Of a DNA stretch of 64,000 bases, positions 36,736-45,894 are shown in pieces. The notes under the pieces are model-generated. The model did no database searches and was not told the DNA's origin. It saw nothing but the letters and a program-made list of their open reading frames with translations. Within the stretch, counting starts at the first letter, position 1. Every line of letters begins with the position of its first letter. Both the position numbers and the translations under genes were made by a program. Source of the DNA: Gottschalkia acidurici 9a (GTDB lineage: Bacteria > Bacillota > Clostridia > Tissierellales > Gottschalkiaceae); NCBI RefSeq assembly GCF_000299355.1, contig NC_018664.1, forward strand, positions 2,216,380 to 2,280,379, read 5' to 3'.

Positions 36736-37773
36736 ATGAAAGGTAAAAAACGAATATCAATTATTTTGCTTGTACTTTTATTATTCTTAGGTTATCGTTT
36801 ATTTCCACAAATCTTTAGTTCTAATAAACAAACTAAAACTAACTTTATTATGGGAACTATAATTAACTTAACTATATATGATAAAGTTTCTGACGATGTT
36901 TTTAGTGGTGCTTTTGATGTTATTAGAGATATTGAAAATAAAATGAGTTTAAATATTGATGGAAGTGAACTTAACAGTGTAAATAAAAGTTCTGGAAAGT
37001 CTTCCGTGAGTGTATCTGATGAAACAGCTTATGTTATAAATAGAAGTTTAGAGTATTCTAAATTATCAAATGGTCACTTTGATATTACGATAGGCCCATT
37101 GGTTCAACTTTGGGGAATAGGAACTGAAAATGCTAAACTTCCTACAGAAGATGAAATTAATAATCTTCTTCCTAAGGTTGGTTATGAAAGATTATCTGTA
37201 TCTGGTAATAATGTCAAACTTGAGGATGAAGGTATGATAGTGGATTTAGGTAGCATTGCTAAGGGTTATGCTGCTGATGAAGTAGCTAGATATCTGGAGT
37301 CCAAAGGAGTTAAAAGAGCTATTGTTGATTTAGGTGGAAATATATATGTGCTAGGAAGCAAAGATGAATCTATTCCTTGGACTGTTAGTGTCCAAAATCC
37401 ATTTAGTGAAACTAGGGGAGATGTCTTAGGAATTTTAAAAGCTAGTAATAAGTCTATAGTTACTTCTGGTGTTTATGAGCGTTTTTTTGAAAAAGATGGA
37501 AAACGATATCATCATATATTAGATCCTTTTACTGGATATCCTGTTGAAAATGAACTTATGAGTGTTAGCATTGTTTCAGATAAATCTATAGATGGAGATG
37601 CTCTGTCTACTTCTATATTTTCTTTAGGTCTTAAAGATGGATATAGTTTGATAAATTCATTAAATAATGTAGATGCTATTTTTGTTACAAAAGACAAAAA
37701 CGTATATGTAACTCCTGGTATTAAAAATAATTTCGAAATTAAGGATACTAGTTTTAAGCTAAAAGAATTCTAA
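36736..37773 (+). CDS. apbE: FAD:protein FMN transferase (ApbE)
   Basis: Transfers FMN from FAD to Thr of Rnf/Nqr-type or other flavoprotein targets on the cell surface. The 345-aa protein has an N-terminal membrane anchor (about 6-24, no lipobox Cys), then NFIMGTIINLTIYD, SRSLEYSKLSNGHFDITIGPL-like substrate region, the Mg/FAD motif DLGSIAKGYAADEV, DLGGNIYVLG and SIVSDKSIDGDALSTSIFSLG. TTGGAGG precedes the ATG. Single gene between the GntR operon and a DUF3787 gene; its target is not in this window. Confidence 0.95.
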   Translation: MKGKKRISIILLVLLLFLGYRLFPQIFSSNKQTKTNFIMGTIINLTIYDKVSDDVFSGAFDVIRDIENKMSLNIDGSELNSVNKSSGKSSVSVSDETAYVINRSLEYSKLSNGHFDITIGPLVQLWGIGTENAKLPTEDEINNLLPKVGYERLSVSGNNVKLEDEGMIVDLGSIAKGYAADEVARYLESKGVKRAIVDLGGNIYVLGSKDESIPWTVSVQNPFSETRGDVLGILKASNKSIVTSGVYERFFEKDGKRYHHILDPFTGYPVENELMSVSIVSDKSIDGDALSTSIFSLGLKDGYSLINSLNNVDAIFVTKDKNVYVTPGIKNNFEIKDTSFKLKEF

Positions 37774-37791
37774 ATATTTAATACTATATAG

Positions 37792-37831
37792 GAGTATAGC
37801 ATTAAAAACTTTTTTATTTAATGTTATACTC
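37792..37831 (+). terminator. Terminator after apbE
   Basis: GAGTATAGCATTAAA pairs with TTTAATGTTATACTC (one G-U) around a T-rich loop. The downstream T tract is weak. Confidence 0.6.
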
Positions 37832-37884
37832 TTATAATAATTTTAGCTATAATTTCAAATAATACACCTTAGAGGTGATATTAT

Positions 37885-38049
37885 ATGGATAAACAAATCT
37901 ATCGCAAAAAGAAAAATACAACTATAGAAAACCATCAAACTGCAGCTTGGGCTGAAATTGTAGATGTTTTACCCGAGTCTAAAGTAACCATTCCTAGTGT
38001 TGACAATGTTGAACTTGCTAAGGAATGGGTAGAAGAAAATCAAAAATAA
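37885..38049 (+). CDS. DUF3787 microprotein (54 aa)
   Basis: AGAGGTGAT is 6-8 nt before an ATG that opens a 54-codon frame. The product contains HQTAAWAEIVDVLPESKVTI and ends VELAKEWVEENQK; I recognise this as the clostridial DUF3787 family, which has HQTAAWA and an SxVxIP block. It is soluble, with no TM or Cys. Function unknown. It has its own spacing from apbE and shares a terminator with nifJ. Confidence 0.8.
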   Translation: MDKQIYRKKKNTTIENHQTAAWAEIVDVLPESKVTIPSVDNVELAKEWVEENQK

Positions 38050-38055
38050 AGTTTT

Positions 38056-38103
38056 AAAAAACCATGAGGCTAGGATATTTCAATCCTATTCCTCATGGTT
38101 TTT
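38056..38103. terminator. Bidirectional terminator between DUF3787 gene and nifJ
   Basis: AAAAACCATGAGG and CCTCATGGTTTTT form the outer stem, with an inner TAGGAT / ATCCTA extension. Confidence 0.9.
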
Positions 38104-38114
38104 CTTTCTTCAAA

Positions 38115-41100
38115 TTAAAGTTTAGCTTCTGAAAGCATTTTATAAATATTATATTTATTTTTAGAATCTTCTTCTGCTTTTGCATATAACTCTTCTGCAA
38201 GATCAGGAGAAATTTTAGTAAGTTGAGAGAAACGTAATTCACTAAGAATAAAGTCTCTAAATGGTAGTTTTGGTTCCTTTGAATCTAATATAAATGGATT
38301 TTTACCTTCGTCTTTTAAAGCTGGATTATATCTATATAGGTGCCAATATCCTGACTCTACTGCTCTTTTTTCTTGAGATATTGATCTTTGCATTCCATTT
38401 CTTATGCCGTGATTGATACATGGCGCATAGCAAATTATTAGTGAAGGTCCTTTATATTTTTCTGCTTCAGTAACAGCTTTCATAAATTGATTCATATTAG
38501 CACCCATAGCTACTTGAGCTACATAAACATATCCGTATGTCATAGCCATTAGTCCTAAATCTTTTTTTCTGATACGTTTACCTGATGCTGCAAACTTAGC
38601 TACTGCAGATGTAGGTGTAGACTTAGATGACTGACCTCCCGTATTAGAATAAACTTCTGTGTCAAATACTAATGCGTTTATGTCTTCTCCAGAAGCTAAT
38701 ACCTGATCAAGACCTCCAAATCCAATGTCATATGCCCATCCATCTCCTCCTACTAACCATTGAGATTTTTTAGCTAGGAAATCCTTTTTAGATATTATTT
38801 CTTGAATTAATTTACTATCTTTATATTCTTCTTTTGATATTACTTTAAGAACTTCTTTACTTACAACTTTGGATTCTTGTGTGCTATGCATAGTTTCTAT
38901 CCATTTGTTAAATATAGTTTTACATTCATCATCAATATCTGTTTTTATAGCATCTTCCATAAGATCTTTTATCTTATTTCTAATTTGATTAACCCCAAGG
39001 TACATGCCATAACCATATTCTGCATTATCCTCAAATAAGGAATTAGCCCATGAAGGTCCTTTTTCTTCATTGTTTTTGCAATATGCTATAGATGGAGCAC
39101 TAGCACTCCAAATAGATGAACAACCAGTCGCATTTGCTATCATCATACTATCACCATATAGCTGAGTTACTAATTTGAGATATGCTGTTTCTCCACATCC
39201 AGGACATGCCCCTGAGAACTCTAGTAGTGGCTGTGAAAACTGACTTCCTTTGAGTGTTTCTTTGCTCATTAATTCATCTTTTATACTAATTCCTCTTCTT
39301 GCATAGTTCCAGTTTTCTATTTCCTTCGGTACCTCTTCCTCTGCATCTACCATTACTAATGCCTTTTCTGGTGCTGGACATACGTCTGCACAGTTACTAC
39401 ATCCTGTACAATCTAGCGGACTTATTTGTATTTTATATCCTAAATTCTCAAACTCACCTTTTCCTGCTGCTTTTTTAAATATAAATGTCTCAGGTGCATT
39501 TTTCATTTCTTCATCATTTAGTAGAAATGGCCTTATGACAGCATGTGGACATATAAATGAGCATTGATTACATTGAATACAGTTTTCAGGTATCCATCTA
39601 GGAACAGATGTAGCTATTCCTCTTTTTTCATAAGCAGTAGTTTGTAGCGGAAATGTACCATCTTCTCTTCCTTTGAACGCACTTACTGGTAATTTATCTC
39701 CCTCCTGCTTAGCCATAGGAATTTGTATTTTTCTTATAAACTCTGGTAAATCCATGTCTGCACTATTAGCTTGTTCTTTAGAATCTATCCAGTGTTTAGG
39801 AATTTCTACTTCAATAAGTTCTTCAGTTGCTTTATCTACTGCACTGTAGTTCATATTAACTACTTCATCACCTTTTCTACCATAAAGATCCTTGATATAC
39901 TCTTTCAAGTATTTTATGGCATCTTCAAAAGGTATTACATTTGTAAGCTTAAAGAATACTGTTTGCATAATCATGTTTATTCTATTTCCAAGACCAATTT
40001 TATTAGCTATTTCATTTGCATTTATAATATAGAACTTTATATTATTCTTTGCTAAATATCTTTTTACTCTATTTGGTAGATGTTCTTCAAGCTCTTCTAT
40101 ATTCCATGGACAATTCAATACAAAGGTACCATTTTCCTTAAGTCCATCCAATATGTTGTCATAGTGATTAATAAATGATTTGTTATTACATGATATATAA
40201 TCAGTACTATAAACTAAATAGGATGATTTTATAGGATCTTTTCCAAATCTTAAGTGAGATACTGTACTACCGCCTGACTTTTTACTATCATATGAAAAAT
40301 AACCTTGAGCATGAAGATCTGTTTTATCTCCTATTATTTTAATAGTAACTTTACTAGCTCCAACAGTTCCATCGGATCCTAATCCCCATAGTCTACAGCT
40401 TATATTTTCTTGCGGTGATGTATCAATAAATCTGTCTACTGGTAATGATGTATTTGTAACGTCATCTTCTATTCCTATAGTAAACCTATTTTTAGGAACT
40501 TCTCTTTTTAGATTTTCAAATACTGCTATTATCTGTGATGGTGTAGTATCTTTCTGACCTAGTCCATATCTTCCACCAACTACTATAGGATTATATCCAC
40601 TATCATAAAACACAGATCTTACATCTTCGTATAATGGTTCTCCTATTGATCCCGGTTCTTTTGTTCTATCTAATACAGCTATTTTTTTCACTGCTCTAGG
40701 ATATATCCTAAAAAAATGTCTTTCTGAGAAAGGCCTATACAGTCGCACTTTTATCAGTCCAACTTTTTCACCTTTATCTAGTAAGTAGTCTATAGTTTCT
40801 TCTATAGTTGTACATACCGACCCCATAGCTATAATTATTCTTTCAGCCTCGTCATGTCCATAGTAGTCAAACAAATTATACTCTCTTCCTGTAATCTTTT
40901 TTATATCATTCATATAATCCTGTACTATATCTGGCACTTTATCATAAAAAGGATTTGCTGACTCCCTTCCTTGAAAGTATATGTCTTGGTTTTGAGCTGT
41001 TCCTCTAGCTACAGGTCTTTCAGGATTAAGTGATCTATTCCTAAATTCTTTTATAGCGTTATAATCTACTATAGATTTTAAGTCATCATAGTCTATGGTC

Positions 41101-41651
41101 TCTACTCTCTGTATTTCATGAGACGTTCTGAAACCGTCAAAAAAATGTAAGAAAGGTACTCTCGATCTTATAGCTGACAAGTGCGAAATAGCTGCTAAGT
41201 CCATAGACTCTTGTGGACTATTAGATGCAAGCATAGCAAACCCTGTTTGTCTAGTTGCCATGACATCTTGGTGATCTCCAAGTATAGACAATGCATGTGC
41301 TGCAATCGCTCTAGCACTTACATGAAATACTGCTGGTAATAGCTCTCCTGCCATTTTATACATGTTTGGTATCATTAGCAGTAACCCTTGGGATGCAGTA
41401 TATGTCGTAGTCAATGCTCCCCCTTGCAATGAACCGTGAACTACTCCTGCAGCTCCTGCTTCTGATTGTAATTCAGCTACTCTAACATTTTGGTCAAATA
41501 TATTTTTCTTTCCTCCTGCTGACCATTGGTCAACTAACTCCGCCATTGGAGTAGAAGGGGTTATTGGATAAATACCTGCAACTTCAGTAAATGCATATGA
41601 TACATATGCAGCTGCTTCATTTCCATCCATCATTTTTGTTCTTACTGTCAT
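38115..41651 (-). CDS. nifJ: Pyruvate:ferredoxin (flavodoxin) oxidoreductase
   Basis: Homodimeric enzyme of anaerobic metabolism converting pyruvate and CoA to acetyl-CoA, CO2 and reduced ferredoxin. The 1178-aa chain has all fused domains: N-terminal pyrimidine-binding domain (YPITPSTPMAELVDQW), domain II (about 260-350), gamma domain (LWGLGSDGTVGASKVTIKII), ferredoxin insert with two 4Fe-4S motifs (CIQCNQCSFICPHAVIRP and CTGCSNCADVCPAPEKAL), and the C-terminal TPP-binding domain (SGACPGCGETAYLKL, NATGCSSIWSASAPS, GGDGWAYDIGFGGLDQVLAS). GGAGGAAT precedes the ATG. The length is normal for this form. Confidence 0.97.
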   Translation of the reverse strand: MTVRTKMMDGNEAAAYVSYAFTEVAGIYPITPSTPMAELVDQWSAGGKKNIFDQNVRVAELQSEAGAAGVVHGSLQGGALTTTYTASQGLLLMIPNMYKMAGELLPAVFHVSARAIAAHALSILGDHQDVMATRQTGFAMLASNSPQESMDLAAISHLSAIRSRVPFLHFFDGFRTSHEIQRVETIDYDDLKSIVDYNAIKEFRNRSLNPERPVARGTAQNQDIYFQGRESANPFYDKVPDIVQDYMNDIKKITGREYNLFDYYGHDEAERIIIAMGSVCTTIEETIDYLLDKGEKVGLIKVRLYRPFSERHFFRIYPRAVKKIAVLDRTKEPGSIGEPLYEDVRSVFYDSGYNPIVVGGRYGLGQKDTTPSQIIAVFENLKREVPKNRFTIGIEDDVTNTSLPVDRFIDTSPQENISCRLWGLGSDGTVGASKVTIKIIGDKTDLHAQGYFSYDSKKSGGSTVSHLRFGKDPIKSSYLVYSTDYISCNNKSFINHYDNILDGLKENGTFVLNCPWNIEELEEHLPNRVKRYLAKNNIKFYIINANEIANKIGLGNRINMIMQTVFFKLTNVIPFEDAIKYLKEYIKDLYGRKGDEVVNMNYSAVDKATEELIEVEIPKHWIDSKEQANSADMDLPEFIRKIQIPMAKQEGDKLPVSAFKGREDGTFPLQTTAYEKRGIATSVPRWIPENCIQCNQCSFICPHAVIRPFLLNDEEMKNAPETFIFKKAAGKGEFENLGYKIQISPLDCTGCSNCADVCPAPEKALVMVDAEEEVPKEIENWNYARRGISIKDELMSKETLKGSQFSQPLLEFSGACPGCGETAYLKLVTQLYGDSMMIANATGCSSIWSASAPSIAYCKNNEEKGPSWANSLFEDNAEYGYGMYLGVNQIRNKIKDLMEDAIKTDIDDECKTIFNKWIETMHSTQESKVVSKEVLKVISKEEYKDSKLIQEIISKKDFLAKKSQWLVGGDGWAYDIGFGGLDQVLASGEDINALVFDTEVYSNTGGQSSKSTPTSAVAKFAASGKRIRKKDLGLMAMTYGYVYVAQVAMGANMNQFMKAVTEAEKYKGPSLIICYAPCINHGIRNGMQRSISQEKRAVESGYWHLYRYNPALKDEGKNPFILDSKEPKLPFRDFILSELRFSQLTKISPDLAEELYAKAEEDSKNKYNIYKMLSEAKL

Positions 41652-42015
41652 ATTTTATATTCCTCCATGTCTATTACTTATAGTTAAACTTATTTAGTAG
41701 CTATGTACATATTAAGATTTATAGGCTACTCTATAAATTATCTATTATTATTATCTTACTTTTTAGAATTATAATTCATAATTACCTAATTATTGTTTAT
41801 TTTTTCATTGATTTTCTTATTTTTCATAATAATTTTATATTTATATAGGCTGTTGAATAATTAATTCTTTCTGAGTATAAGTTTAACTACTATAAATTCA
41901 TTCCTACTTATCCCATGGAAGTCTATTGCACTTAATCCATTGTTTTTTGTTAAGTAATTTTTCTATTAAATGGCATAGTGTTATCCACATTACATGAAAC
42001 TTATATTTACTAAAA
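41652..42015. other. Intergenic region upstream of nifJ
   Basis: Very AT-rich. I see the nifJ ribosome binding site and a small palindrome GAATTATAATTC near 41767, but no gene and no promoter convincing enough to report. Confidence 0.5.
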
Positions 42016-42880
42016 TCATTTATAGTTTTGATTGCTAACAATAAGCTTTATTTTTAAGTAAATGAATTTATTATTTGTGTACAATAAGTTCAAGTACATC
42101 TGGTCTTGAGCTACATCAAAATCTATTCTGCTCTGAACAACTTGATCTAAATTCAAGTCAGCAATTAACATTTCTTCTTTATTAAAAACAGGGTCAACTA
42201 TACAGCCACCGCTAGGACACATAATTTCAGACTGGGATTCTAATTCGTGATAGTAATTAATATCTGTTGTATATGTACTTTTTTCAACATATTGATTGCA
42301 TTAAATTACAAACCATCTTCCTTCTAAATCACATGTAAATGGCATATAATTTCCCAGCATATTAGATATCCTGTTTTGTCATAAGGAGTGTCTATAACAG
42401 TTAGTGTGCTTCTATATTCTTCTTCTTCTTCCCAAATACAACTTTCTGTACCAATAGACTTTAACTTCCTATGTTCTCTCAAAATCCTCCACTTGATTCA
42501 AAGAATAAATTTGTACAATAAAGAGTTGTATTTAATCCATCACTATCTTTTTCTGTAACTTATATGGATAGATAGACCCCTGCATCTTAAACATATTTCC
42601 CTAGAATATCTGTTACATTATTAGGAACTGTTACAGAATTCTCGTAATAACACTGCCAATTCTTGAATCCCTCCATTATTCTGCTTCCAACTACAGATCC
42701 AAAGGAAAGACCTCTAAGGTAAGAAGGTATAAAAGATTCAGGAAAAACAACTATATTAATGCTCATTTCCTTTGCTTTATTTATCAAAATTAAGATCTTC
42801 TCAAGAATAGTGGCAGGATTCATAATTATAGGTGCTGCTTGAATTACTGTTACTCTTACAGATTTATTTATACCGACCAT
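42016..42880 (-). pseudogene. Nitrilase (carbon-nitrogen hydrolase) pseudogene
   Basis: The start is intact (MVGINKSVRVTVIQAAPI, then VVFPESFIPSYLRGLSFGSV, the catalytic Glu region and VGSR typical of nitrilases). The frame stops at 42587. Further fragments on the same strand in different frames read HRKLKSIGTES (catalytic Lys), TLTVIDTPYDKTGYLICWE (catalytic Cys retained), CNQYVEKSTYTTDINYYHEL and CPSGGCIVDP ... IADLNLDQVVQSRIDFDV (C-terminus). Stop codons and frameshifts separate them, and the total is about 290 codons. So an aliphatic/aromatic nitrilase has decayed. It is divergent from the MocR-type gene. Confidence 0.88.
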
Positions 42881-42956
42881 AATAACAACTCTTTACTTTT
42901 CAAGAAAATTTCAATCTCTATTCATAGTATTTATATATCAAGAAACAAAAACAACA

Positions 42957-42966
42957 TCTGTACTAG
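42957..42966 (+). repeat. Operator-like repeat TCTGTACTAG, copy 1
   Basis: The sequence lies about 77 bp upstream of the nitrilase start, within the shared block ACAACATCTGTACTAG. Copies occur at 43041 and 45751; copies 1 and 2 are direct repeats 84 bp apart, about eight helical turns. Confidence 0.55.
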
Positions 42967-43040
42967 CATATTACACAAAAATCATTATGAATGTACTTCG
43001 ATATGTAGTATAGTTTTGTTATAATAAAACATAATAATGT

Positions 43041-43050
43041 TCTGTACTAG
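43041..43050 (+). repeat. Operator-like repeat TCTGTACTAG, copy 2
   Basis: This copy lies 27 bp upstream of the TTG start of the MocR-type gene, where it could support autoregulation. Confidence 0.55.
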
Positions 43051-43076
43051 CACAAAGTAAAAAGGAGTCGTCAAAA

Positions 43077-44414
43077 TTGTTAAAATACGAAAAAATCATT
43101 GAATATATTAAGAACGGAATTTACAATGGAGATCTTATACATAAGAGAAGATTACCTTCTATTAGATCAATTTCACAGCAATTTAATTGCAGTATTGGCA
43201 CAGTGTTAAAAGCTTATGACAAACTTGAAAAAGAGCATATTATTTATTCATTACCAAAAAGTGGATACTATGTTCTGAAAGACTCTCATGATAATAAGCA
43301 TTCTGAGGACTTTATAATTGATTTTTCATCAGGAGTTCCAGAAGTTGAGACGTTCCCTTATAAGAACTTTCAACATTGTTTGAATAAATCTATAAAATTA
43401 TATAAAGAAACTCTTTTTACTTATTCTGATCCACGTGGATTAAGTTCATTGATAAATGCACTAACAAAACATCTGCAACAATATCAAATATTCACAAAAC
43501 CAGAAAATATAATTGTTACATCTGGTACTCAACAGGCTTTGACCATATTATCAATGATGCCTTTTCCAAATGGCAAGACTAATGTTCTCGTTGAGCAGCC
43601 CACTTACTATGGTATGATAAAAACTTTAGAATTGAATGATATTTCAGTTCTCGGAATAGAGAGAGGACTTAATGGTATAAATCTTGATGAGTTAGAAAAG
43701 ATGTTTAAATACGGAAACATTAAGTTTTTCTATACTATTCCAAGGTTTCATAATCCTACTGGGAACTCCTATAGCCGACAGGAAAAAGAAGCTATTGTAA
43801 AAATGGCAGAAAAATATAACGTATATATTGTAGAGGACGATATAGCTGTAGACCTAGATCTGAATCGAAAAAATGATCCTATGTTTTCCTATGACACATC
43901 TTCGAAGGTTATTTATTTAAAAAGCTACTCAAAAATCCTTATGCCTGGATTAAGAGTTGCTGCACTTGTAGTACCAAACTTACTTGTAAGTACTTTCCTT
44001 GATTATAAAATGTGGACAGACATGAACAGCCCAATACTTTCTCAAGGTGCACTTGAAATGTATTTAAAAAATGGAATGTTTGATGTACACAAAAAAGAGG
44101 TAACTAAACTATATGCTGATAGAATGATTTGTTTAAAGGATACCTTGTCTACATTCATTACTCCAAAAATCAAATGGACTGTACCTCAGTCTGGCTATTT
44201 TGGTTGTCTGTATGCTGAAAATAATCTTGAATACAATAAAATAGTAAATTCATTAAGAGCTAAAAATATCGAATTATTTGATACCAGCTTATGTTTTTTA
44301 AAGGAATATAAAAATCACAACTATTTTAGAGTAAGCATTAGCAAAACAAGTGAAGATAAGATAAAAAAAGGTATTCCTATAGTACTTAATACTATAAAAA
44401 AATACTTAACTTAA
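43077..44414 (+). CDS. MocR-type regulator (GntR winged helix + aminotransferase fold)
   Basis: The 445-aa protein joins a GntR winged helix (1-68: IIEYIKNGIYNGDLIHKRRL, LPSIRSISQQFNCSIGTVLK) to a fold-type I PLP aminotransferase domain (95-445: VTSGTQQALTILSMMPFPNG, EQPTYYGMIKTLEL, PRFHNPTGNSYS, YIVEDDIAVDLD, and the Lys of YLKSYSKILMPGLRVAALV that would bind PLP). The start is TTG after AAAGGAG. Such proteins are transcription regulators that use PLP adducts as ligands. It is divergent from the nitrilase pseudogene, and repeated TCTGTACTAG motifs flank its promoter, suggesting regulation of itself, nitrilase and the MetF-like gene. Confidence 0.9.
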   Translation: MLKYEKIIEYIKNGIYNGDLIHKRRLPSIRSISQQFNCSIGTVLKAYDKLEKEHIIYSLPKSGYYVLKDSHDNKHSEDFIIDFSSGVPEVETFPYKNFQHCLNKSIKLYKETLFTYSDPRGLSSLINALTKHLQQYQIFTKPENIIVTSGTQQALTILSMMPFPNGKTNVLVEQPTYYGMIKTLELNDISVLGIERGLNGINLDELEKMFKYGNIKFFYTIPRFHNPTGNSYSRQEKEAIVKMAEKYNVYIVEDDIAVDLDLNRKNDPMFSYDTSSKVIYLKSYSKILMPGLRVAALVVPNLLVSTFLDYKMWTDMNSPILSQGALEMYLKNGMFDVHKKEVTKLYADRMICLKDTLSTFITPKIKWTVPQSGYFGCLYAENNLEYNKIVNSLRAKNIELFDTSLCFLKEYKNHNYFRVSISKTSEDKIKKGIPIVLNTIKKYLT

Positions 44415-44430
44415 TTCTATGTAATATAAA

Positions 44431-44466
44431 ATCCTAGTTGAATCTGACATTAGATTCAACTAGGAT
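44431..44466 (+). terminator. Terminator after the MocR-type gene
   Basis: ATCCTAGTTGAATCT pairs perfectly with AGATTCAACTAGGAT around a 6-nt loop; the following sequence is only moderately T-rich. Confidence 0.75.
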
Positions 44467-44481
44467 CTTATATATCCGAAC

Positions 44482-44715
44482 TTAACAAGCTAATTCCTTA
44501 GCAACTGCTTCAGAAATATTAATTAAATTATCTATTGCTTCAAATGAAAAGTTAAGAAATTACGAAATTCTTGTAACCTCATGACTATCACTTATCACTA
44601 AAAGTCCTTTCTCAAAACATTTATTTATAAATATTTTGACGTCAAGACTCATTTTAATCCCTATTAATAATTCACCTTTTAAAGCCTTTGCAAAACATAT
44701 AGGATCTGAAATAGC
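44482..44715 (-). pseudogene. Remnant of a class III aminotransferase (C-terminus)
   Basis: Minus-strand codons give ALKGELLIGIKMSLDVKIFI, NKCFEKGLLVISDSHEVTRIS, a TAA, then FLNFSFEAIDNLINISEAVA ending ELAC. This follows the C-terminal pattern of class III PLP aminotransferases (G-GL--GIEL, A--GLLV, R--PPLN-, EEID-AI). The stop replaces the expected Pro-Pro region, and the N-terminal 300 residues are missing. It lies just beyond the MetF-like gene on the same strand. Confidence 0.6.
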
Positions 44716-44803
44716 ATAAAATTTTTTGTGAGTAAAAAGAATCTTTTTGATACAACATCTCTTTGTCAGGAAATATCAACATACTTCAATTTGAAAATTA
44801 GAC

Positions 44804-45598
44804 TCATATATCCTCTATTATATGATATTGTGTCTTAAATCCTAGAAGTGATAAACGAACAACGTTTTCAGGGTAAATTCTATGAAGTATCTTTAGTGTT
44901 TCAACAGGATCAAATTGTATATCCTGTGGAATTTCATATTCAACTGCCTCTGAAAGAAGCTGAAGATTTTTACTCATCCATGCTTCAATAATAATAGGTA
45001 CATCTGGATATTTTTCTAAAAGTTCATCAACTACAGCGTTCTTTTCAATAATTGGCTGAGTTACTATAAATGATGCACCTGCATTTATTTTTCTCTGTAA
45101 TTTACTAAATTCATTCTCTTTTACTTGATAGGGATTAAAAGCCGCACCTAAAACGAAAGTATCAGGATATTCGTCTTTTATATATTTTAATAATTCTACA
45201 GAAGTAACTGACTCTACTACTCCGTTAACTCTTATATCTGAAGGTTGAAGTTTTGGCAGCTGATCTGATCCATCACCACTTAAAACTAGAATATCTTTAA
45301 TTCCTTTAGATTTACATGTATCAAGAATGTTGTGTAAGTCCTCCTTAGTATGAAACGTATTAAGGTGAATCATTACCTGCTCAGAATTTACATTGAGCTC
45401 TAATTCTTCTATAATTTCGGTGCCCTGAAAAGCAAGATGTCCCATTGCATTATCTGCAATACAAGCGCAATAACCACTTTTCATAACTCTATTATATTTT
45501 TCAGCGAAAAGCTCAATATCAGCCTCTAACTTTTTAGAATCTTGTTTTGGAGGAAGTATCTCAACGTGGTATATCTTATTTTTAATATAATCTTGCAT
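44804..45598 (-). CDS. Methylenetetrahydrofolate reductase-family protein (MetF-like)
   Basis: The 264-aa protein has the MetF TIM-barrel pattern: YHVEILPPKQDSKKLEADIEL (the EXXPPK active-site Glu), a central ILVLSGDGSDQLPKL (as in VLRGDP of MetF), VLGAAFNPYQVKENEFSKLQRKINAGASFIVTQPI (as in Y-E-H---E-D---LK-K-DAGADF--TQ) and IIIEAWM. It is divergent from standard MetF, with a Gly where SGDP has Pro, so folate reduction is plausible but not certain. A nitrilase 5' stub is fused just upstream; the stop of the stub (TAA) is followed at once by this ATG. Confidence 0.75.
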   Translation of the reverse strand: MQDYIKNKIYHVEILPPKQDSKKLEADIELFAEKYNRVMKSGYCACIADNAMGHLAFQGTEIIEELELNVNSEQVMIHLNTFHTKEDLHNILDTCKSKGIKDILVLSGDGSDQLPKLQPSDIRVNGVVESVTSVELLKYIKDEYPDTFVLGAAFNPYQVKENEFSKLQRKINAGASFIVTQPIIEKNAVVDELLEKYPDVPIIIEAWMSKNLQLLSEAVEYEIPQDIQFDPVETLKILHRIYPENVVRLSLLGFKTQYHIIEDI

Positions 45599-45679
45599 TT
45601 ACCTTTGCCACCTTTCAAAATAAATTACTAGTGCAACTTGAATTACTGCTACTCTTACAAATTTGCTTTCATTGGTCAT
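45599..45679 (-). pseudogene. Nitrilase 5' stub upstream of the MetF-like gene
   Basis: A 26-codon frame reads MTNESKFVRVAVIQVALVIYFERWQR. Its first part matches the nitrilase start at 42880 (SVRVTVIQAAP). Upstream DNA is also similar (ATATCAAGAAA-AAA-CAACATCTGTACTAG in both). So this promoter and gene start were copied from, or share an ancestor with, the nitrilase region, and the rest was deleted. Its last codons contain the AAAGGTGG site for the MetF-like ATG, so it may act as a leader ORF. Confidence 0.65.
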
Positions 45680-45740
45680 ATTAATTCTCTTTTTTATTAC
45701 ACATTCATATTATTATAGCTTAATTTAGATATCAAGAAAT

Positions 45741-45776
45741 AAAATCAACATCTGTACTAGTATAGATGTTGATTTT
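45741..45776. promoter_or_regulatory. 36-bp palindrome containing operator-like repeat copy 3
   Basis: AAAATCAACATCTGTACT and AGTATAGATGTTGATTTT pair with a single mismatch and no loop. It contains TCTGTACTAG (45751-45760) as one half. It lies about 62 bp upstream of the nitrilase stub start, in the place of the similar single sites near the MocR-type gene. It may be a regulator's dimer site; a hairpin role is also possible. Confidence 0.55.
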
Positions 45777-45894
45777 AACTTCAAAACTTTATTCCTATTT
45801 TTCTATAACTTATTTTCCGAATGAACATATTAAATAGTAGCAAATGGCGCAACCCTTGGCAAAGCCCTCTATGAGATAATCATGCTAAGTCCTT

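Noticed and set aside
39771-40055. Open frame on the plus strand opposite nifJ
   Set aside because: Shadow of nifJ; its composition (many Tyr, Ile, Phe) is what a reversed AT-rich gene gives.
42839-43024. Small plus-strand frame in the nitrilase/mocR promoter region
   Set aside because: It overlaps the nitrilase start and the operator repeats, and has no ribosome binding site.
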